Assembly: GCF_009735645.1 (NCBI RefSeq)
Contig: NZ_CP032550.1
Span: 372,001 to 436,000, forward strand
Direction of reading: 5' to 3'
From: Microbacterium oryzae
Lineage (GTDB): Bacteria > Actinomycetota > Actinomycetes > Actinomycetales > Microbacteriaceae
DNA length: 64,000 nucleotides
A program made the position numbers and the translations under genes. Under the pieces are notes generated by a model. It saw only the letters and a list, made by a program, of their open reading frames with translations. It ran no database searches and was not told the origin of the DNA. Positions 43,413-52,645 of this stretch are shown here, piece after piece (within the stretch, counting starts at the first letter, position 1; every line of letters starts with the position of its first letter).

Positions 43413-44819
43413 ATGTCGACATTCGAAGGACTCCAGCGCGCCGCCAGCGGCCTCGCCGCAGCACGCGCGGGCATGAACGTGACCGGTCAGAACATCGCGA
43501 ACGAGCGCACCCCCGGCTACACGCGCCAGCGTCTCGAGCAGGCCGCGACGCCGCCCGCCGGTCAGACAGGACGATGGGCCGCCGACGTCGCGATCGGGGG
43601 CGGGACGACGGTGACCGGCGTCGCGCGGCTGGGCGACGGCCTGCTCGACGCGCGCGTGCGGGACGCCCTCTCGGCCTCCGGCTTCTGGGGTGCCAGGGCC
43701 GCGGCGGCCGGCCGGGCGGAGGCCGCGATGGGCGAGCCGACGGAGACGGGCCTCGCCGCCGGTCTCGACCGCTTCTGGGCGGCCTGGTCGGACCTCGCCA
43801 ACACCCCGGGCGGGGCGGCGGCCGAGGTGGTCCTCACCGGAGCGCACACCCTCGCCGATCAGATCTCCGCGGGGTATCGGACGGTCGCCCGCCAGTGGTC
43901 GGACCTGCGTGCGCAGGTGGACGGCGACCTGGCGGACGTGAACGCGACGGCGAGCCGGCTGGCCGCCCTCAACGGCCAGATCCGATCCGCGCTGCAGTCG
44001 GGTCGCGGCGCCAACGAGCTCATCGACCAGCGGGACATCCTCGCCCAGCAGCTGTCGACGGCCGTGGGCGCCACCGCGACCCTCGCGGCGGACGGGACGC
44101 TCACCGTCCGCGTCGACGGCAACGCGCTGGTCTCCGGTGACCGCAGCCGCGAGCTCGTCGCGAGCGGCCCCCGCGATGTCGCGGACGGCGGAGCCGTGAC
44201 CGTGGCCTGGGCCGACCGGCCCGACGTCGCCGTCGCCCTCACGGGCGGAGAGATCGGCGGCGCCCTCAGCGTGCTCGCTCCGGCCGGGAACGGCGGAGCG
44301 CTCGCTCGCGTGGCCGCCGCATACGACGACACCGCGCGGGCGCTGGCCTCCTCGGTCAACGAGCTGCACCGGTCGGGTCGGACCACGGCGGGGGAGGCGG
44401 GCGGCGACTTCTTCGCGCTCGAGCCCGGCCGCCCCGCGGCCCTCGCACTGCGCGTCGTGCCGACCGGCCTCGACGATCTCGCCCTGGCTGCGCCGGGTGC
44501 GGGTGCGCTCGACACCACGATCGCCGACCGGATCGGCTCGCTCGGCGCGGCGGAGTCCGGACCGAGCAGCACGTGGGCGACCTTCGTCACCGGCTTCGGC
44601 GTCGCCGTCGCCGGAGACGTGCAGCGCGCCGACGTGGCGGACACCGGCGCCGTCGCCGCCGTCTCGGCACAGCAGGCGAACGCGTCGGTGGACGCCGACG
44701 AGGAGACGATCAACCTCCTCACCTACCAGACGGCGTACCAGGCGGCCGCGCGCGTGCTCACCGCCGTCGACGAGGCCCTCGACGTCCTCATCAACCGCAC
44801 CGGCCTCGTGGGCCGCTGA
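43413..44819 (+). CDS. flgK: hook-filament junction protein FlgK
   Basis: A 468-residue hook-associated protein 1. N-terminal rod-like motif STFEGLQRAASGLAAARAGMNVTGQNIANERTPGYTRQR and C-terminal VDADEETINLLTYQTAYQAAARVLTAVDEALDVLINRTG region. GAGGTGA precedes the ATG. The distance to flgL is 13 nt. Confidence 0.94.
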   Translation: MSTFEGLQRAASGLAAARAGMNVTGQNIANERTPGYTRQRLEQAATPPAGQTGRWAADVAIGGGTTVTGVARLGDGLLDARVRDALSASGFWGARAAAAGRAEAAMGEPTETGLAAGLDRFWAAWSDLANTPGGAAAEVVLTGAHTLADQISAGYRTVARQWSDLRAQVDGDLADVNATASRLAALNGQIRSALQSGRGANELIDQRDILAQQLSTAVGATATLAADGTLTVRVDGNALVSGDRSRELVASGPRDVADGGAVTVAWADRPDVAVALTGGEIGGALSVLAPAGNGGALARVAAAYDDTARALASSVNELHRSGRTTAGEAGGDFFALEPGRPAALALRVVPTGLDDLALAAPGAGALDTTIADRIGSLGAAESGPSSTWATFVTGFGVAVAGDVQRADVADTGAVAAVSAQQANASVDADEETINLLTYQTAYQAAARVLTAVDEALDVLINRTGLVGR

Positions 44820-44832
44820 CCCGGAGGCGATC

Positions 44833-45720
44833 ATGATCGGACGCATCACCAGCAGCTCGCTCAGCCAGCAGACGCTGCGCAATCTGCAGGCGAACCTCCT
44901 CGAGCGGGATCGCCTGCAGAACCAGGCCACCTCCCAGCGTGCCTTCCGCGCGCCCAGCGACGACCCGGCCGCGGCTGCGGCCGCCCTCGGCGTGCACGGG
45001 GAGCAGGCGCGGGTGGCGCAGTACGCGCGCAACATCGGCGACGGGATGGCCTGGGTCACCACCGCGGACACCGCGCTGTCCGCGAGCATCGACCTGCTCA
45101 ACCGCGCGCGCGACCTCACCGTGCGGGGGGCGAACTCGGGCGCGCTGAGCGACAGCGCGCGCGAGGCCATCGCGGTCGAGCTGGAGAGCATCGGCGAGGA
45201 GCTCGTCGGGCAGGCGAACACCCGCGTGCTCGGGCGCAGCGTCTTCGCGGGCACGAGCGACGCCGGTCGCGCCTTCGACCCGGAGACGCACGCGTTCACC
45301 GGGACGGGCGCCGACGGCGTGACCCGTCGCATCGGCGACGGGGTGACCGTGCGCGTGGACGCCGATGGCGCGCAGGTGTTCGGAGAGGGCGCGGACAGCG
45401 TCTTCGCCCTGCTCTCGGGCATCGCCGCGGACCTCCGCGGCGGCGCGGACATCGGCGCGCGACTGAACGACATCGACGCGCGCCTGGACGCCATGATCAC
45501 CGCGCAGGCGGCGGTGGGCAGCAGCCAGGCGCAGATCGAACGCGCGGCCGCGCAGAACCTGTCGGTCGCCACGGATCTCGAGGCGCGACGGTCTCACGTC
45601 GAGGACGTCGACAGCCTCGAGGTGCTCGTGAAGCTGCAGTCGGCCGAGCTCGTCTACCAGTCCGCCCTGCAGGTCACCGCGAAGAGCCTGCAGACCAACC
45701 TCCTGGAGTTCCTGCGATGA
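44833..45720 (+). CDS. flgL: hook-filament junction protein FlgL
   Basis: A 295-residue hook-associated protein 3 related to flagellin: N-terminal MIGRITSSSLSQQTLRNLQANLLERDRLQNQATS, RAFRAPSDDPAAAAAALG, and a C-terminal helix VEDVDSLEVLVKLQSAELVYQSALQVTAKSLQTNLLEFL. GGAGG precedes the ATG; overlaps fliW by four bases. Confidence 0.94.
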   Translation: MIGRITSSSLSQQTLRNLQANLLERDRLQNQATSQRAFRAPSDDPAAAAAALGVHGEQARVAQYARNIGDGMAWVTTADTALSASIDLLNRARDLTVRGANSGALSDSAREAIAVELESIGEELVGQANTRVLGRSVFAGTSDAGRAFDPETHAFTGTGADGVTRRIGDGVTVRVDADGAQVFGEGADSVFALLSGIAADLRGGADIGARLNDIDARLDAMITAQAAVGSSQAQIERAAAQNLSVATDLEARRSHVEDVDSLEVLVKLQSAELVYQSALQVTAKSLQTNLLEFLR

Positions 45721-46124
45721 CCACGACGGCCCTCGGCACATCCGCCCTCGACGTCGCGTTCACGTCGCCGCCGCCGGGGCTGCAGCCGCACACCGCCTTC
45801 CGCCTCGAGCCCATCGCCGGCGCCGACGGCCTCTACGCGCTGCGCGCCGTCGACGCCGACCTCCGCCTCTTCCTCCTCGACGCCCTCGGGGGCGCGTACG
45901 GGTTCGAGGTCGAGCCGCCACCCGGCGCGCTCGCCGAGATCGAGGCGGAGGACCTCGCGGAGGTCCGGCTGCTGGTCGTCGCGAACCCGGCCGAGGAGGG
46001 CGTCTACGTCAACCTGCGCGCGCCGATCGTGATCCACCGCAGCACCGGCCGGGCAGTGCAGACCATCCTCGACGACTCGACGCGGCCCATCCGCCTGCTG
46101 CTGGGGGCGCCCGGCCGCTCGTAG
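45717..46124 (+). CDS. fliW: flagellar assembly factor FliW (CsrA antagonist)
   Basis: A 135-residue beta-barrel-type protein. In characterised Gram-positives FliW binds flagellin, and when released sequesters CsrA, allowing flagellin translation. The conserved core is visible: VRLLVVANPAEEGVYVNLRAPIVIHRSTGRAVQTILDD region (about 82-120) and an acidic, Pro-containing N-terminal half. It is translationally coupled to flgL, so its synthesis is tied to late hook genes, while csrA lies 27 kb away at the other island edge. Confidence 0.9.
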   Translation: MTTTALGTSALDVAFTSPPPGLQPHTAFRLEPIAGADGLYALRAVDADLRLFLLDALGGAYGFEVEPPPGALAEIEAEDLAEVRLLVVANPAEEGVYVNLRAPIVIHRSTGRAVQTILDDSTRPIRLLLGAPGRS

Positions 46125-46176
46125 CCCGCCCCGGTCGGCGGTGCACCGGTCACGCGACGCGCCAGAGGACCCGCCC

Positions 46177-46206
46177 ATGACAATCGGGCCGCGTTGCCAC
46201 TACGGT
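46177..46206 (+). promoter_or_regulatory. candidate housekeeping promoter of second sigma gene
   Basis: ATGACA (46177-46182), 18 nt, TACGGT (46201-46206), about 100 nt before the ATG. The leader is unusually long and contains a 6-bp hairpin at 46271-46290. Confidence 0.4.
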
Positions 46207-46305
46207 GAGCTATGGGGGAAGTGCCGCCCGTGTCAAGGGGGTTGACGCGGGAGTCGATCGGCGACGTCTCCTTCTTTCCGGCAGAAGAAGAGCGAAAGGC
46301 CTCAC

Positions 46306-47046
46306 ATGTCCTGTGTGCGCGATCGGCTGATCGTCGATCAGCTTCCGCTCGTCGGATATCTCGTCGCGCAGCACCGCATCGGCGCATCCCGGCACGAGGG
46401 GCTCGCCGCCGCGGCGGTGCGCTCTCTGGTCGACGCGGCTGACGCCTTCGACGCGTCCGCGGGCGTCCCCTTCCTCCCGCAGGCGCGGCGCCTCATCCTC
46501 GCCGCCATCTCCGACGAGCTGCGCGCCGCCGAACAGGGCCCGGGCGGGACGCCCCGTCGTCCGCGCGAGGCCGAGGCCGTGCGCGATGCCCTCGCCGCCG
46601 CGCTCGGGCGCACCCCGGCCGTCGACGAGATCGCGACGACGATGGGCGTGGGCGCCGCCGCCGTCGCCGCCGCGCTGGGCAGTCCGCTGCGCACCATCGG
46701 CGACCTCGACGACCCGGCGACGTGCCGCGCGTCGTTCGCGCTGGCCGTCCCCGAGGGCGACGCCGGCGGAGCCGAGCGGATCGCGGTGACCCGGGAGGCG
46801 ATCTCGGCGCTGCCGCCCCACCTGCTCCGGGTTATCCGGGCGCTGTACTTCGAGCATCGGCCCATCGCGGACCTCGCCGAGGAGCTCCGCGCCACGCCGT
46901 CGGAGATCTCGCGCCGGCGCGCCGAGGCGCTGCGTCTGCTGCGCGACGCGCACCGCGACCGCGGCGCGCGCGATGCGCAGCCCGTGCCGCCGGCCGCGCC
47001 TCGGGAAGCCGCCCTCCCGTCGTCCCGCCCGGTGGCGACCCCGTAG
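46306..47046 (+). CDS. second, divergent FliA-like sigma factor
   Basis: A 246-residue sigma-70 family protein. Region 2 is recognisable but eroded (DQLPLVGYLVAQHRIG, then RSLVDAADAFDASAGVPFLPQARRLILAAISDELRAAE); region 4 retains a helix-turn-helix (HRPIADLAEELRATPSEISRRRAEALRLLRD, about 190-220). Region 3 is short and Ala-rich. Relationship to the 19072 sigma is clear in overall layout, but key region-2 aromatic/basic residues differ. It closes the flagellar island on the right; its promoter targets are unknown. A Pro-rich tail ends the protein. Confidence 0.75.
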   Translation: MSCVRDRLIVDQLPLVGYLVAQHRIGASRHEGLAAAAVRSLVDAADAFDASAGVPFLPQARRLILAAISDELRAAEQGPGGTPRRPREAEAVRDALAAALGRTPAVDEIATTMGVGAAAVAAALGSPLRTIGDLDDPATCRASFALAVPEGDAGGAERIAVTREAISALPPHLLRVIRALYFEHRPIADLAEELRATPSEISRRRAEALRLLRDAHRDRGARDAQPVPPAAPREAALPSSRPVATP

Positions 47047-47106
47047 GAGCTGCGCGGCCGCCGAGGACATCCCGGGGCCGAAGCGGAGCTCGCGCGAGCC
47101 GGGCGC

Positions 47107-47112
47107 TATGCT
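47107..47112 (+). promoter_or_regulatory. -10 box upstream of mini-ORF/DUF6328
   Basis: TATGCT; predicts a leader of about 70 nt before the first mini-ORF and 130 nt before the DUF6328 gene. Confidence 0.35.
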
Positions 47113-47186
47113 CGGCATTCTCGAAGCTCGCCCGGCGCTCGAGACCCGATCGGCGCACGGCACGGTCGAGCGCGGAAGGAGGGCGC

Positions 47187-47237
47187 ATGTGCGCGACAGC
47201 CCCCGTCGAACGGCCCCGGACGGAGCTCCCCGCATGA
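47187..47237 (+). CDS. 16-codon upstream mini-ORF
   Basis: ATG preceded by the best Shine-Dalgarno in the region (AAGGAGGG) encodes MCATAPVERPRTELPA. Its stop overlaps the ATG of a 5-codon ORF (47234-47251), whose stop overlaps the ATG of the DUF6328 gene. The DUF6328 start itself lacks a Shine-Dalgarno, so this chain may deliver ribosomes to it. No peptide function is claimed. Confidence 0.4.
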   Translation: MCATAPVERPRTELPA

Positions 47238-47247
47238 GCGCGGCGGC

Positions 47248-47799
47248 ATGAGCGACGACGACCCCGCGGCCGCACTCCGCCCCGGCGAGAGCCGTGCCGA
47301 GCGCTTCGACCGCAACTGGAACGAGGTGCTGCAGGAGCTGCGCGTGCTGCAGACCGGCTCCCAGATCATCACCGGATTCCTCCTCGCGCTGGCCTTCCAG
47401 CCGGCGTTCGCCGACCTCGGTCCCGGGCAGCGGATCTTCTACCTGGTGCTCGTGGTGATCGCCGCGGTCAGTGCGGTGCTGGCCCTCGCACCCGTCGCAC
47501 TCCACCGCGTGATGTTCCGCGCGGGGAGGAAGGGCCTCACCGTGCGGTTCGGGCACGTCTGCCTCGTCTCCGCGCTCGCGGTGATCTCGGCGCTCCTGGT
47601 GGGCGTGGTCGGCTTCATCTTCGACGTGGTCGTGAGCGATGGCGCCGCGTGGACCGTCGGCTCGGTGCTGGCCGTCGTGCTGCTGGTGCTGTGGGTCGTG
47701 CTGCCCGTGCTCATGCGCCGGCGCTCGCGCGCCGACAGCGAGCGGCCGGACAGCGAGCGGGCGGATGGCGGAGGTGCGCCCTCGAGGACGGCGACCTAG
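47248..47799 (+). CDS. DUF6328 family membrane protein
   Basis: A 183-residue protein with four predicted transmembrane helices (about 45-62, 68-88, 108-128, 135-155) and the N-terminal motif RAERFDRNWNEVLQELRVLQTGSQIITGFLLALAFQP (quoted in part) of the DUF6328 family. Function unknown. Basic and Ser/Arg-rich cytoplasmic tail. Confidence 0.8.
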   Translation: MSDDDPAAALRPGESRAERFDRNWNEVLQELRVLQTGSQIITGFLLALAFQPAFADLGPGQRIFYLVLVVIAAVSAVLALAPVALHRVMFRAGRKGLTVRFGHVCLVSALAVISALLVGVVGFIFDVVVSDGAAWTVGSVLAVVLLVLWVVLPVLMRRRSRADSERPDSERADGGGAPSRTAT

Positions 47800-47802
47800 G
47801 CT
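47797..47802 (+). promoter_or_regulatory. leaderless -10 box of nitrilase-family gene
   Basis: TAGGCT, seven bases before the ATG at 47810; it overlaps the DUF6328 stop codon. Confidence 0.5.
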
Positions 47803-47809
47803 GGCGGGC

Positions 47810-48616
47810 ATGTCGCAGCATGCCGTGGGCCTCGCCGTCGCGCAGTTCTCGCCGGGCGCCGACCCGCGGGCGAACCGGGAGGAGATCGCCGCGCTCACCC
47901 GGCGCGCCGCAGCGCGCGGGGCGCAGGTGGTCGTCTTCCCCGAGTACGCCAGCTGCTTCGTGCACCCGTTCGACGACTCGGTGCGCGAGAACGCCGAGAC
48001 CCTGGACGGTCCGTTCGTCGCGCATCTCGTCGCGCTCGCGGCCGAGCACGGCGTGACCGTCGTCGCCGGCCTCCTCGAGCGCGCGGAGGACGCCCGGCGC
48101 GTGCGGAACACCGTCGTCGCCGTCGACGCCGGGGGAGTGCGCGCGACGTACCGGAAGGCGCACCTCTACGACGCGTTCGGCCAGCGCGAGTCGGACTGGG
48201 TGGAGCCCGGCGAGCTCGCTCCGCCGCAGACGTTCGCCGTCGGCGGCCTCGTCTTCGGCCTCATGACGTGCTACGACCTGCGCTTCCCGGAGTCGGCGCG
48301 CGTGCTGGCCGACGCCGGCGTCGACGTCGCGCTCGTGCCGTCGCAGTGGGTGCGCGGACCGCTCAAGGAGCACCACTGGCGCACGCTCCTCGGCGCGCGC
48401 GCGATCGAGAACACCCTGTACGTCGCGGCCGCCGATCACACGCCCCCGCTCGCGGTCGGGAACTCGCTCGTCGTCGATCCGCAGGGCGTCGCGATCGCCG
48501 CGGTCGGAACGACCACGGACGTCGCCGTCGCGTTCCTCGACCGCACCGCGGTGGAGAACGTGCGGCGGGTCAACCCCGCGCTCGCGCTGCGGCGCTACCG
48601 CGTGGCGCCTCGCTGA
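47810..48616 (+). CDS. carbon-nitrogen (nitrilase-family) hydrolase, omega-amidase-like
   Basis: About 268 residues, nitrilase superfamily amidase. Catalytic triad visible: E45 (VVFPEYAS), K116 (YRKAHLYDAFG) and C154 (GLMTCYDLRFPE). The closest functional groups by motif are omega-amidase/Nit2-type enzymes that hydrolyse alpha-ketoglutaramate or similar amides; exact substrate cannot be read from the sequence. It converges on an aminotransferase gene, a pairing compatible with a transamidation route. Confidence 0.85.
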   Translation: MSQHAVGLAVAQFSPGADPRANREEIAALTRRAAARGAQVVVFPEYASCFVHPFDDSVRENAETLDGPFVAHLVALAAEHGVTVVAGLLERAEDARRVRNTVVAVDAGGVRATYRKAHLYDAFGQRESDWVEPGELAPPQTFAVGGLVFGLMTCYDLRFPESARVLADAGVDVALVPSQWVRGPLKEHHWRTLLGARAIENTLYVAAADHTPPLAVGNSLVVDPQGVAIAAVGTTTDVAVAFLDRTAVENVRRVNPALALRRYRVAPR

Positions 48617-48619
48617 CCT

Positions 48620-48660
48620 GCGTCGCGCCGCGTCAGGCGCGGAGCGCGGCGAGGCGACGC
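48620..48660. terminator. bidirectional terminator between amidase and aminotransferase
   Basis: Outer 7-bp stem (48620-48626 with 48654-48660) and inner 6-bp stem (48627-48632 with 48645-48650), three-nt bulge, between convergent genes; it runs into the 3' end of the aminotransferase. Confidence 0.45.
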
Positions 48661-49835
48661 GCGGCCTCCTCGAGCACCGGGAGCCGCTTGCACGCGGCGA
48701 AGCGCACGAGCGTCGCGTACTCGCCGCGGCGCTCCGCCGTCGCGAACGCCGTGAGCGGAATGCCTGCCACTCCCGCGCGGCCGGGGAGCGATCGGCAGAA
48801 GTCCGCGGCGTCGTGCACCCCCAGCGGAGCGGCATCGGCGACGGTGAAGTAGCCGCCCTGCGGGGTGGACACCGCGAACCCGGCCTCGCGCAGCCCCTGC
48901 CCCAGCAGCTCGCTCTTGCGGCGCATGTCGGCGGCGATGCCGTGGAAGAACGCGTCCGGCAGGCGCAGCGCGGTCGCGATGGCAGGCTGGAACGGCGCTC
49001 CGTTGACGTAGGTGAGGTACTGCTTGACGGCGAGGACGGCCGTGATGAGGTCCGCCGGGCCGGAGACCCAGCCGATCTTCCAGCCTGTCGTGCGGAACGT
49101 CTTGCCCGCGGAGGAGATCGTGAGGGTCCGCTCCGCGGCGCCCGGCAGCGTGGCGATCGGCGTGTGCGGCCCCTCGTGCACGAGGTGCTCGTACACCTCG
49201 TCGGTGACGATCACCGCGTCATGCCGATGCGCGAGCCGGACGATCTCCAGGAGGGTCTCCCGGGTGAAGACCGTGCCGGTGGGGTTGTGCGGGTCGTTGA
49301 CGAGGATGATCCGGGTGCGGTCGGTGACAGCGGCCGCGAGCTCGTCGAGATCCGGCTGGAAGTCCGGCCATCGCAGCGGCACGGTGCGCAGGGTCGCGCC
49401 GGACAGGGCGACGCAGGCCGCGTAGGAGTCGTAGTGCGGCTCGAAGACGACGACCTCGTCGCCCGGTCCGTCGACGAGGGCGAGCAGCGTCGCCGCCAGC
49501 GCCTCCGTCGCGCCCGCCGTCACCAGCACCTCCCGGTCGGGATCGAGCTCCAGCCCGTAGAACCGGCGCTGGTGCTCGGCGATGGCGGCGAGGAGGTCGG
49601 GGATCCCGCGCCCCGGCGGGTACTGGTTCCATCCATCGGCGATCGCGGCGCGAGCGGCCTCGAGGACCTCCGCCGGGCCATCCTCGTCGGGGAAGCCCTG
49701 CCCGAGGTTCACCGCGCCCGTCGCGGCCGCGAGGGCCGACATCTCCGCGAAGATGGTCGGCGCGGGAGATCCATCGGCGCCGAGCAGCCCCGCGCCGGCG
49801 GCGGTCCGCTTCCAGGCACCCGAGACGTGTCGCAT
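48633..49835 (-). CDS. class I/II pyridoxal-phosphate aminotransferase
   Basis: A 400-residue fold-type I aminotransferase. PLP-Lys245 lies in SSAGKTFRTTGWKIGW; other PLP contacts are NDPHNPTG and VTDEVYEHL. Similar proteins are named DapC-like or kynurenine/glutamine transaminase (YbdL-like); substrate uncertain. The convergent nitrilase-family gene makes a glutamine transaminase plus omega-amidase pair possible. Minus-strand TAGCCT lies six bases before the ATG. Confidence 0.85.
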   Translation of the reverse strand: MRHVSGAWKRTAAGAGLLGADGSPAPTIFAEMSALAAATGAVNLGQGFPDEDGPAEVLEAARAAIADGWNQYPPGRGIPDLLAAIAEHQRRFYGLELDPDREVLVTAGATEALAATLLALVDGPGDEVVVFEPHYDSYAACVALSGATLRTVPLRWPDFQPDLDELAAAVTDRTRIILVNDPHNPTGTVFTRETLLEIVRLAHRHDAVIVTDEVYEHLVHEGPHTPIATLPGAAERTLTISSAGKTFRTTGWKIGWVSGPADLITAVLAVKQYLTYVNGAPFQPAIATALRLPDAFFHGIAADMRRKSELLGQGLREAGFAVSTPQGGYFTVADAAPLGVHDAADFCRSLPGRAGVAGIPLTAFATAERRGEYATLVRFAACKRLPVLEEAARRLAALRA

Positions 49836-49841
49836 CGGCTC

Positions 49842-49847
49842 AGGCTA
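49842..49847 (-). promoter_or_regulatory. leaderless -10 box of aminotransferase
   Basis: Minus-strand TAGCCT six bases before the ATG at 49835. Confidence 0.5.
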
Positions 49848-49942
49848 CCGTCGGAGGAAGTCACGTCCGCGGCATACGCGCATCATAGGAAGCGCACAGA
49901 CTGCAGGATCACTCTGATGGGGACGTGGAAGAAGGAGCACCC

Positions 49943-51331
<1,389 letters not shown>

Positions 51332-51357
51332 GCGCGCCGCCCGCACCCGCGGACCGG

Positions 51358-51399
51358 AAGGACGCCGCCCCACCAGTACGCTCGTGGGGTGGCGTCCTT
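51358..51399 (+). terminator. terminator hairpin containing the next gene's promoter and start
   Basis: 16-bp stem (51358-51373 with 51384-51399, one G-T pair) and 10-nt loop, 27 nt after the protease stop. The loop carries TACGCT (51377-51382), a -10 box, and the 3' arm includes the GTG start (51389) and first codons of the next gene. Confidence 0.6.
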
Positions 51400-52645
51400 C
51401 TCGTTCGGTGCGGGCAACGCGGCCAAGCTCGCGAGACTGCCGCTGTACGGCCTGGGGCGTCTCGCCACCCTCGTCATCCCGCGCACCGACCGCTGGGCCT
51501 TCGGCTGCGGCGCGGGTGTCGGCGACGGGCCGCTCGCGCTGTGGCGCGTGGCGGCGGCGGATGGCCGGAGGGCGGTCTGGCTGTCGACCTCCGATGCGGA
51601 GGCGGCCGAGGCCGCATCGCTCGGGATCCCGACGGTCCCGCGACTCTCCTGGCGCGGCTTCTGGGCCACCGCGCGCGCCCGGGTTCTCGTGGTGGCCTAC
51701 GGCACCGGCGACGTGAACCCGTACGCGGTGTCCGGCGGGTACCTCGTGCAGCTGTGGCACGGCATCCCGCTCAAGCGCATCGGACTGGACTCCGCCGAGA
51801 CGCTGCGCTTCCCGCTGCTGCCCGACGCCCGCCCGGTGCGGATGGCGCTGGCGGCGGCTTATCGCCGCACGCAGCGGCGCATCCGCCTCCTGCCCGCCGC
51901 GTCGCACCTGGTGCGCGGCCGCCTGGAGACGGCCTTCGCGCTGCCCGACGACCGCATCGTCGTCACGGGGGAGCCGCGTGTCGACGTGCTGAGCGCGGGC
52001 ACCGCGGACGAGCGCCGCGAGCGGGCGCGGGCGCTGCTCGGTGCGGCCCTCGGCGACCTGCCGGCCTCGGCGGGGCTCGTCCTCTACGCGCCGACCTGGC
52101 GCGACGGCGCCGCAGACCCCGCGGTGCCCACCCCGGAGGAGTGGCGCGAGATCGTCGACGCGCTCGTCGCGGCCGACCTCGTGCTGCTCGTGCGCTCGCA
52201 CCGACTGGGCGCCGGCGCGTACGAGCCGCCGTTCTCCACCGACCGCGTCCGCGACCTCGGCGCCGACCGGCTGCGCGACATCACCGCGGCGCTCCCCGGC
52301 CTCGACGCACTGGTCACCGATTACTCCTCGCTGGCCTACGACGCGGGGCTCGTGCCGCTGCCGGTGCTGTACCTCGCACCCGACCTGGGGGAGTACCGCG
52401 ACCGCCGGGGCTTCTACGGCACGTACGCCGAGGTCGCGGGCGCCGACCCCGCGGCAACGTGGGCCGAGCTGCTCGTGCAGCTGCGCGCGCTCGCCGCCGA
52501 CGACGGCGAGCGAGCCGCGCGCACGGCGAGGTCGGCGGCGCTGAGCCGCCGGGTGCACGCCTTCCGAGACGGCGGCAACGCGCGCCGCGTGTACGACGCG
52601 ATCCTCGCCCGCAGCGGGCGAGGGCGGACGAGAGGACATCGATGA
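51389..52645 (+). CDS. TagF-like CDP-glycerol glycerophosphotransferase family protein (1)
   Basis: 418 residues of the Glyphos_transf (TagF/TagB) family, which builds polyol-phosphate chains on wall polymers. Motifs: VQLWHGIPLKRIG (acceptor/donor His), VLYAPTWRD, then ALVTDYSSLAYDAG and VLYLAPDLGEY. No TagF membrane-binding domain and no signal peptide; likely peripheral at the inner membrane face. Leaderless-type start inside a terminator hairpin. It overlaps the second TagF-like gene by four bases. Confidence 0.82.
   Translation: MASFSFGAGNAAKLARLPLYGLGRLATLVIPRTDRWAFGCGAGVGDGPLALWRVAAADGRRAVWLSTSDAEAAEAASLGIPTVPRLSWRGFWATARARVLVVAYGTGDVNPYAVSGGYLVQLWHGIPLKRIGLDSAETLRFPLLPDARPVRMALAAAYRRTQRRIRLLPAASHLVRGRLETAFALPDDRIVVTGEPRVDVLSAGTADERRERARALLGAALGDLPASAGLVLYAPTWRDGAADPAVPTPEEWREIVDALVAADLVLLVRSHRLGAGAYEPPFSTDRVRDLGADRLRDITAALPGLDALVTDYSSLAYDAGLVPLPVLYLAPDLGEYRDRRGFYGTYAEVAGADPAATWAELLVQLRALAADDGERAARTARSAALSRRVHAFRDGGNARRVYDAILARSGRGRTRGHR

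Noticed and set aside
46212..46442. Alternative 76-codon frame overlapping the start of the second sigma gene
   Set aside because: Becomes Arg/Ala-rich shadow sequence once inside the sigma gene, with no recognisable motif or good ribosome-binding site.
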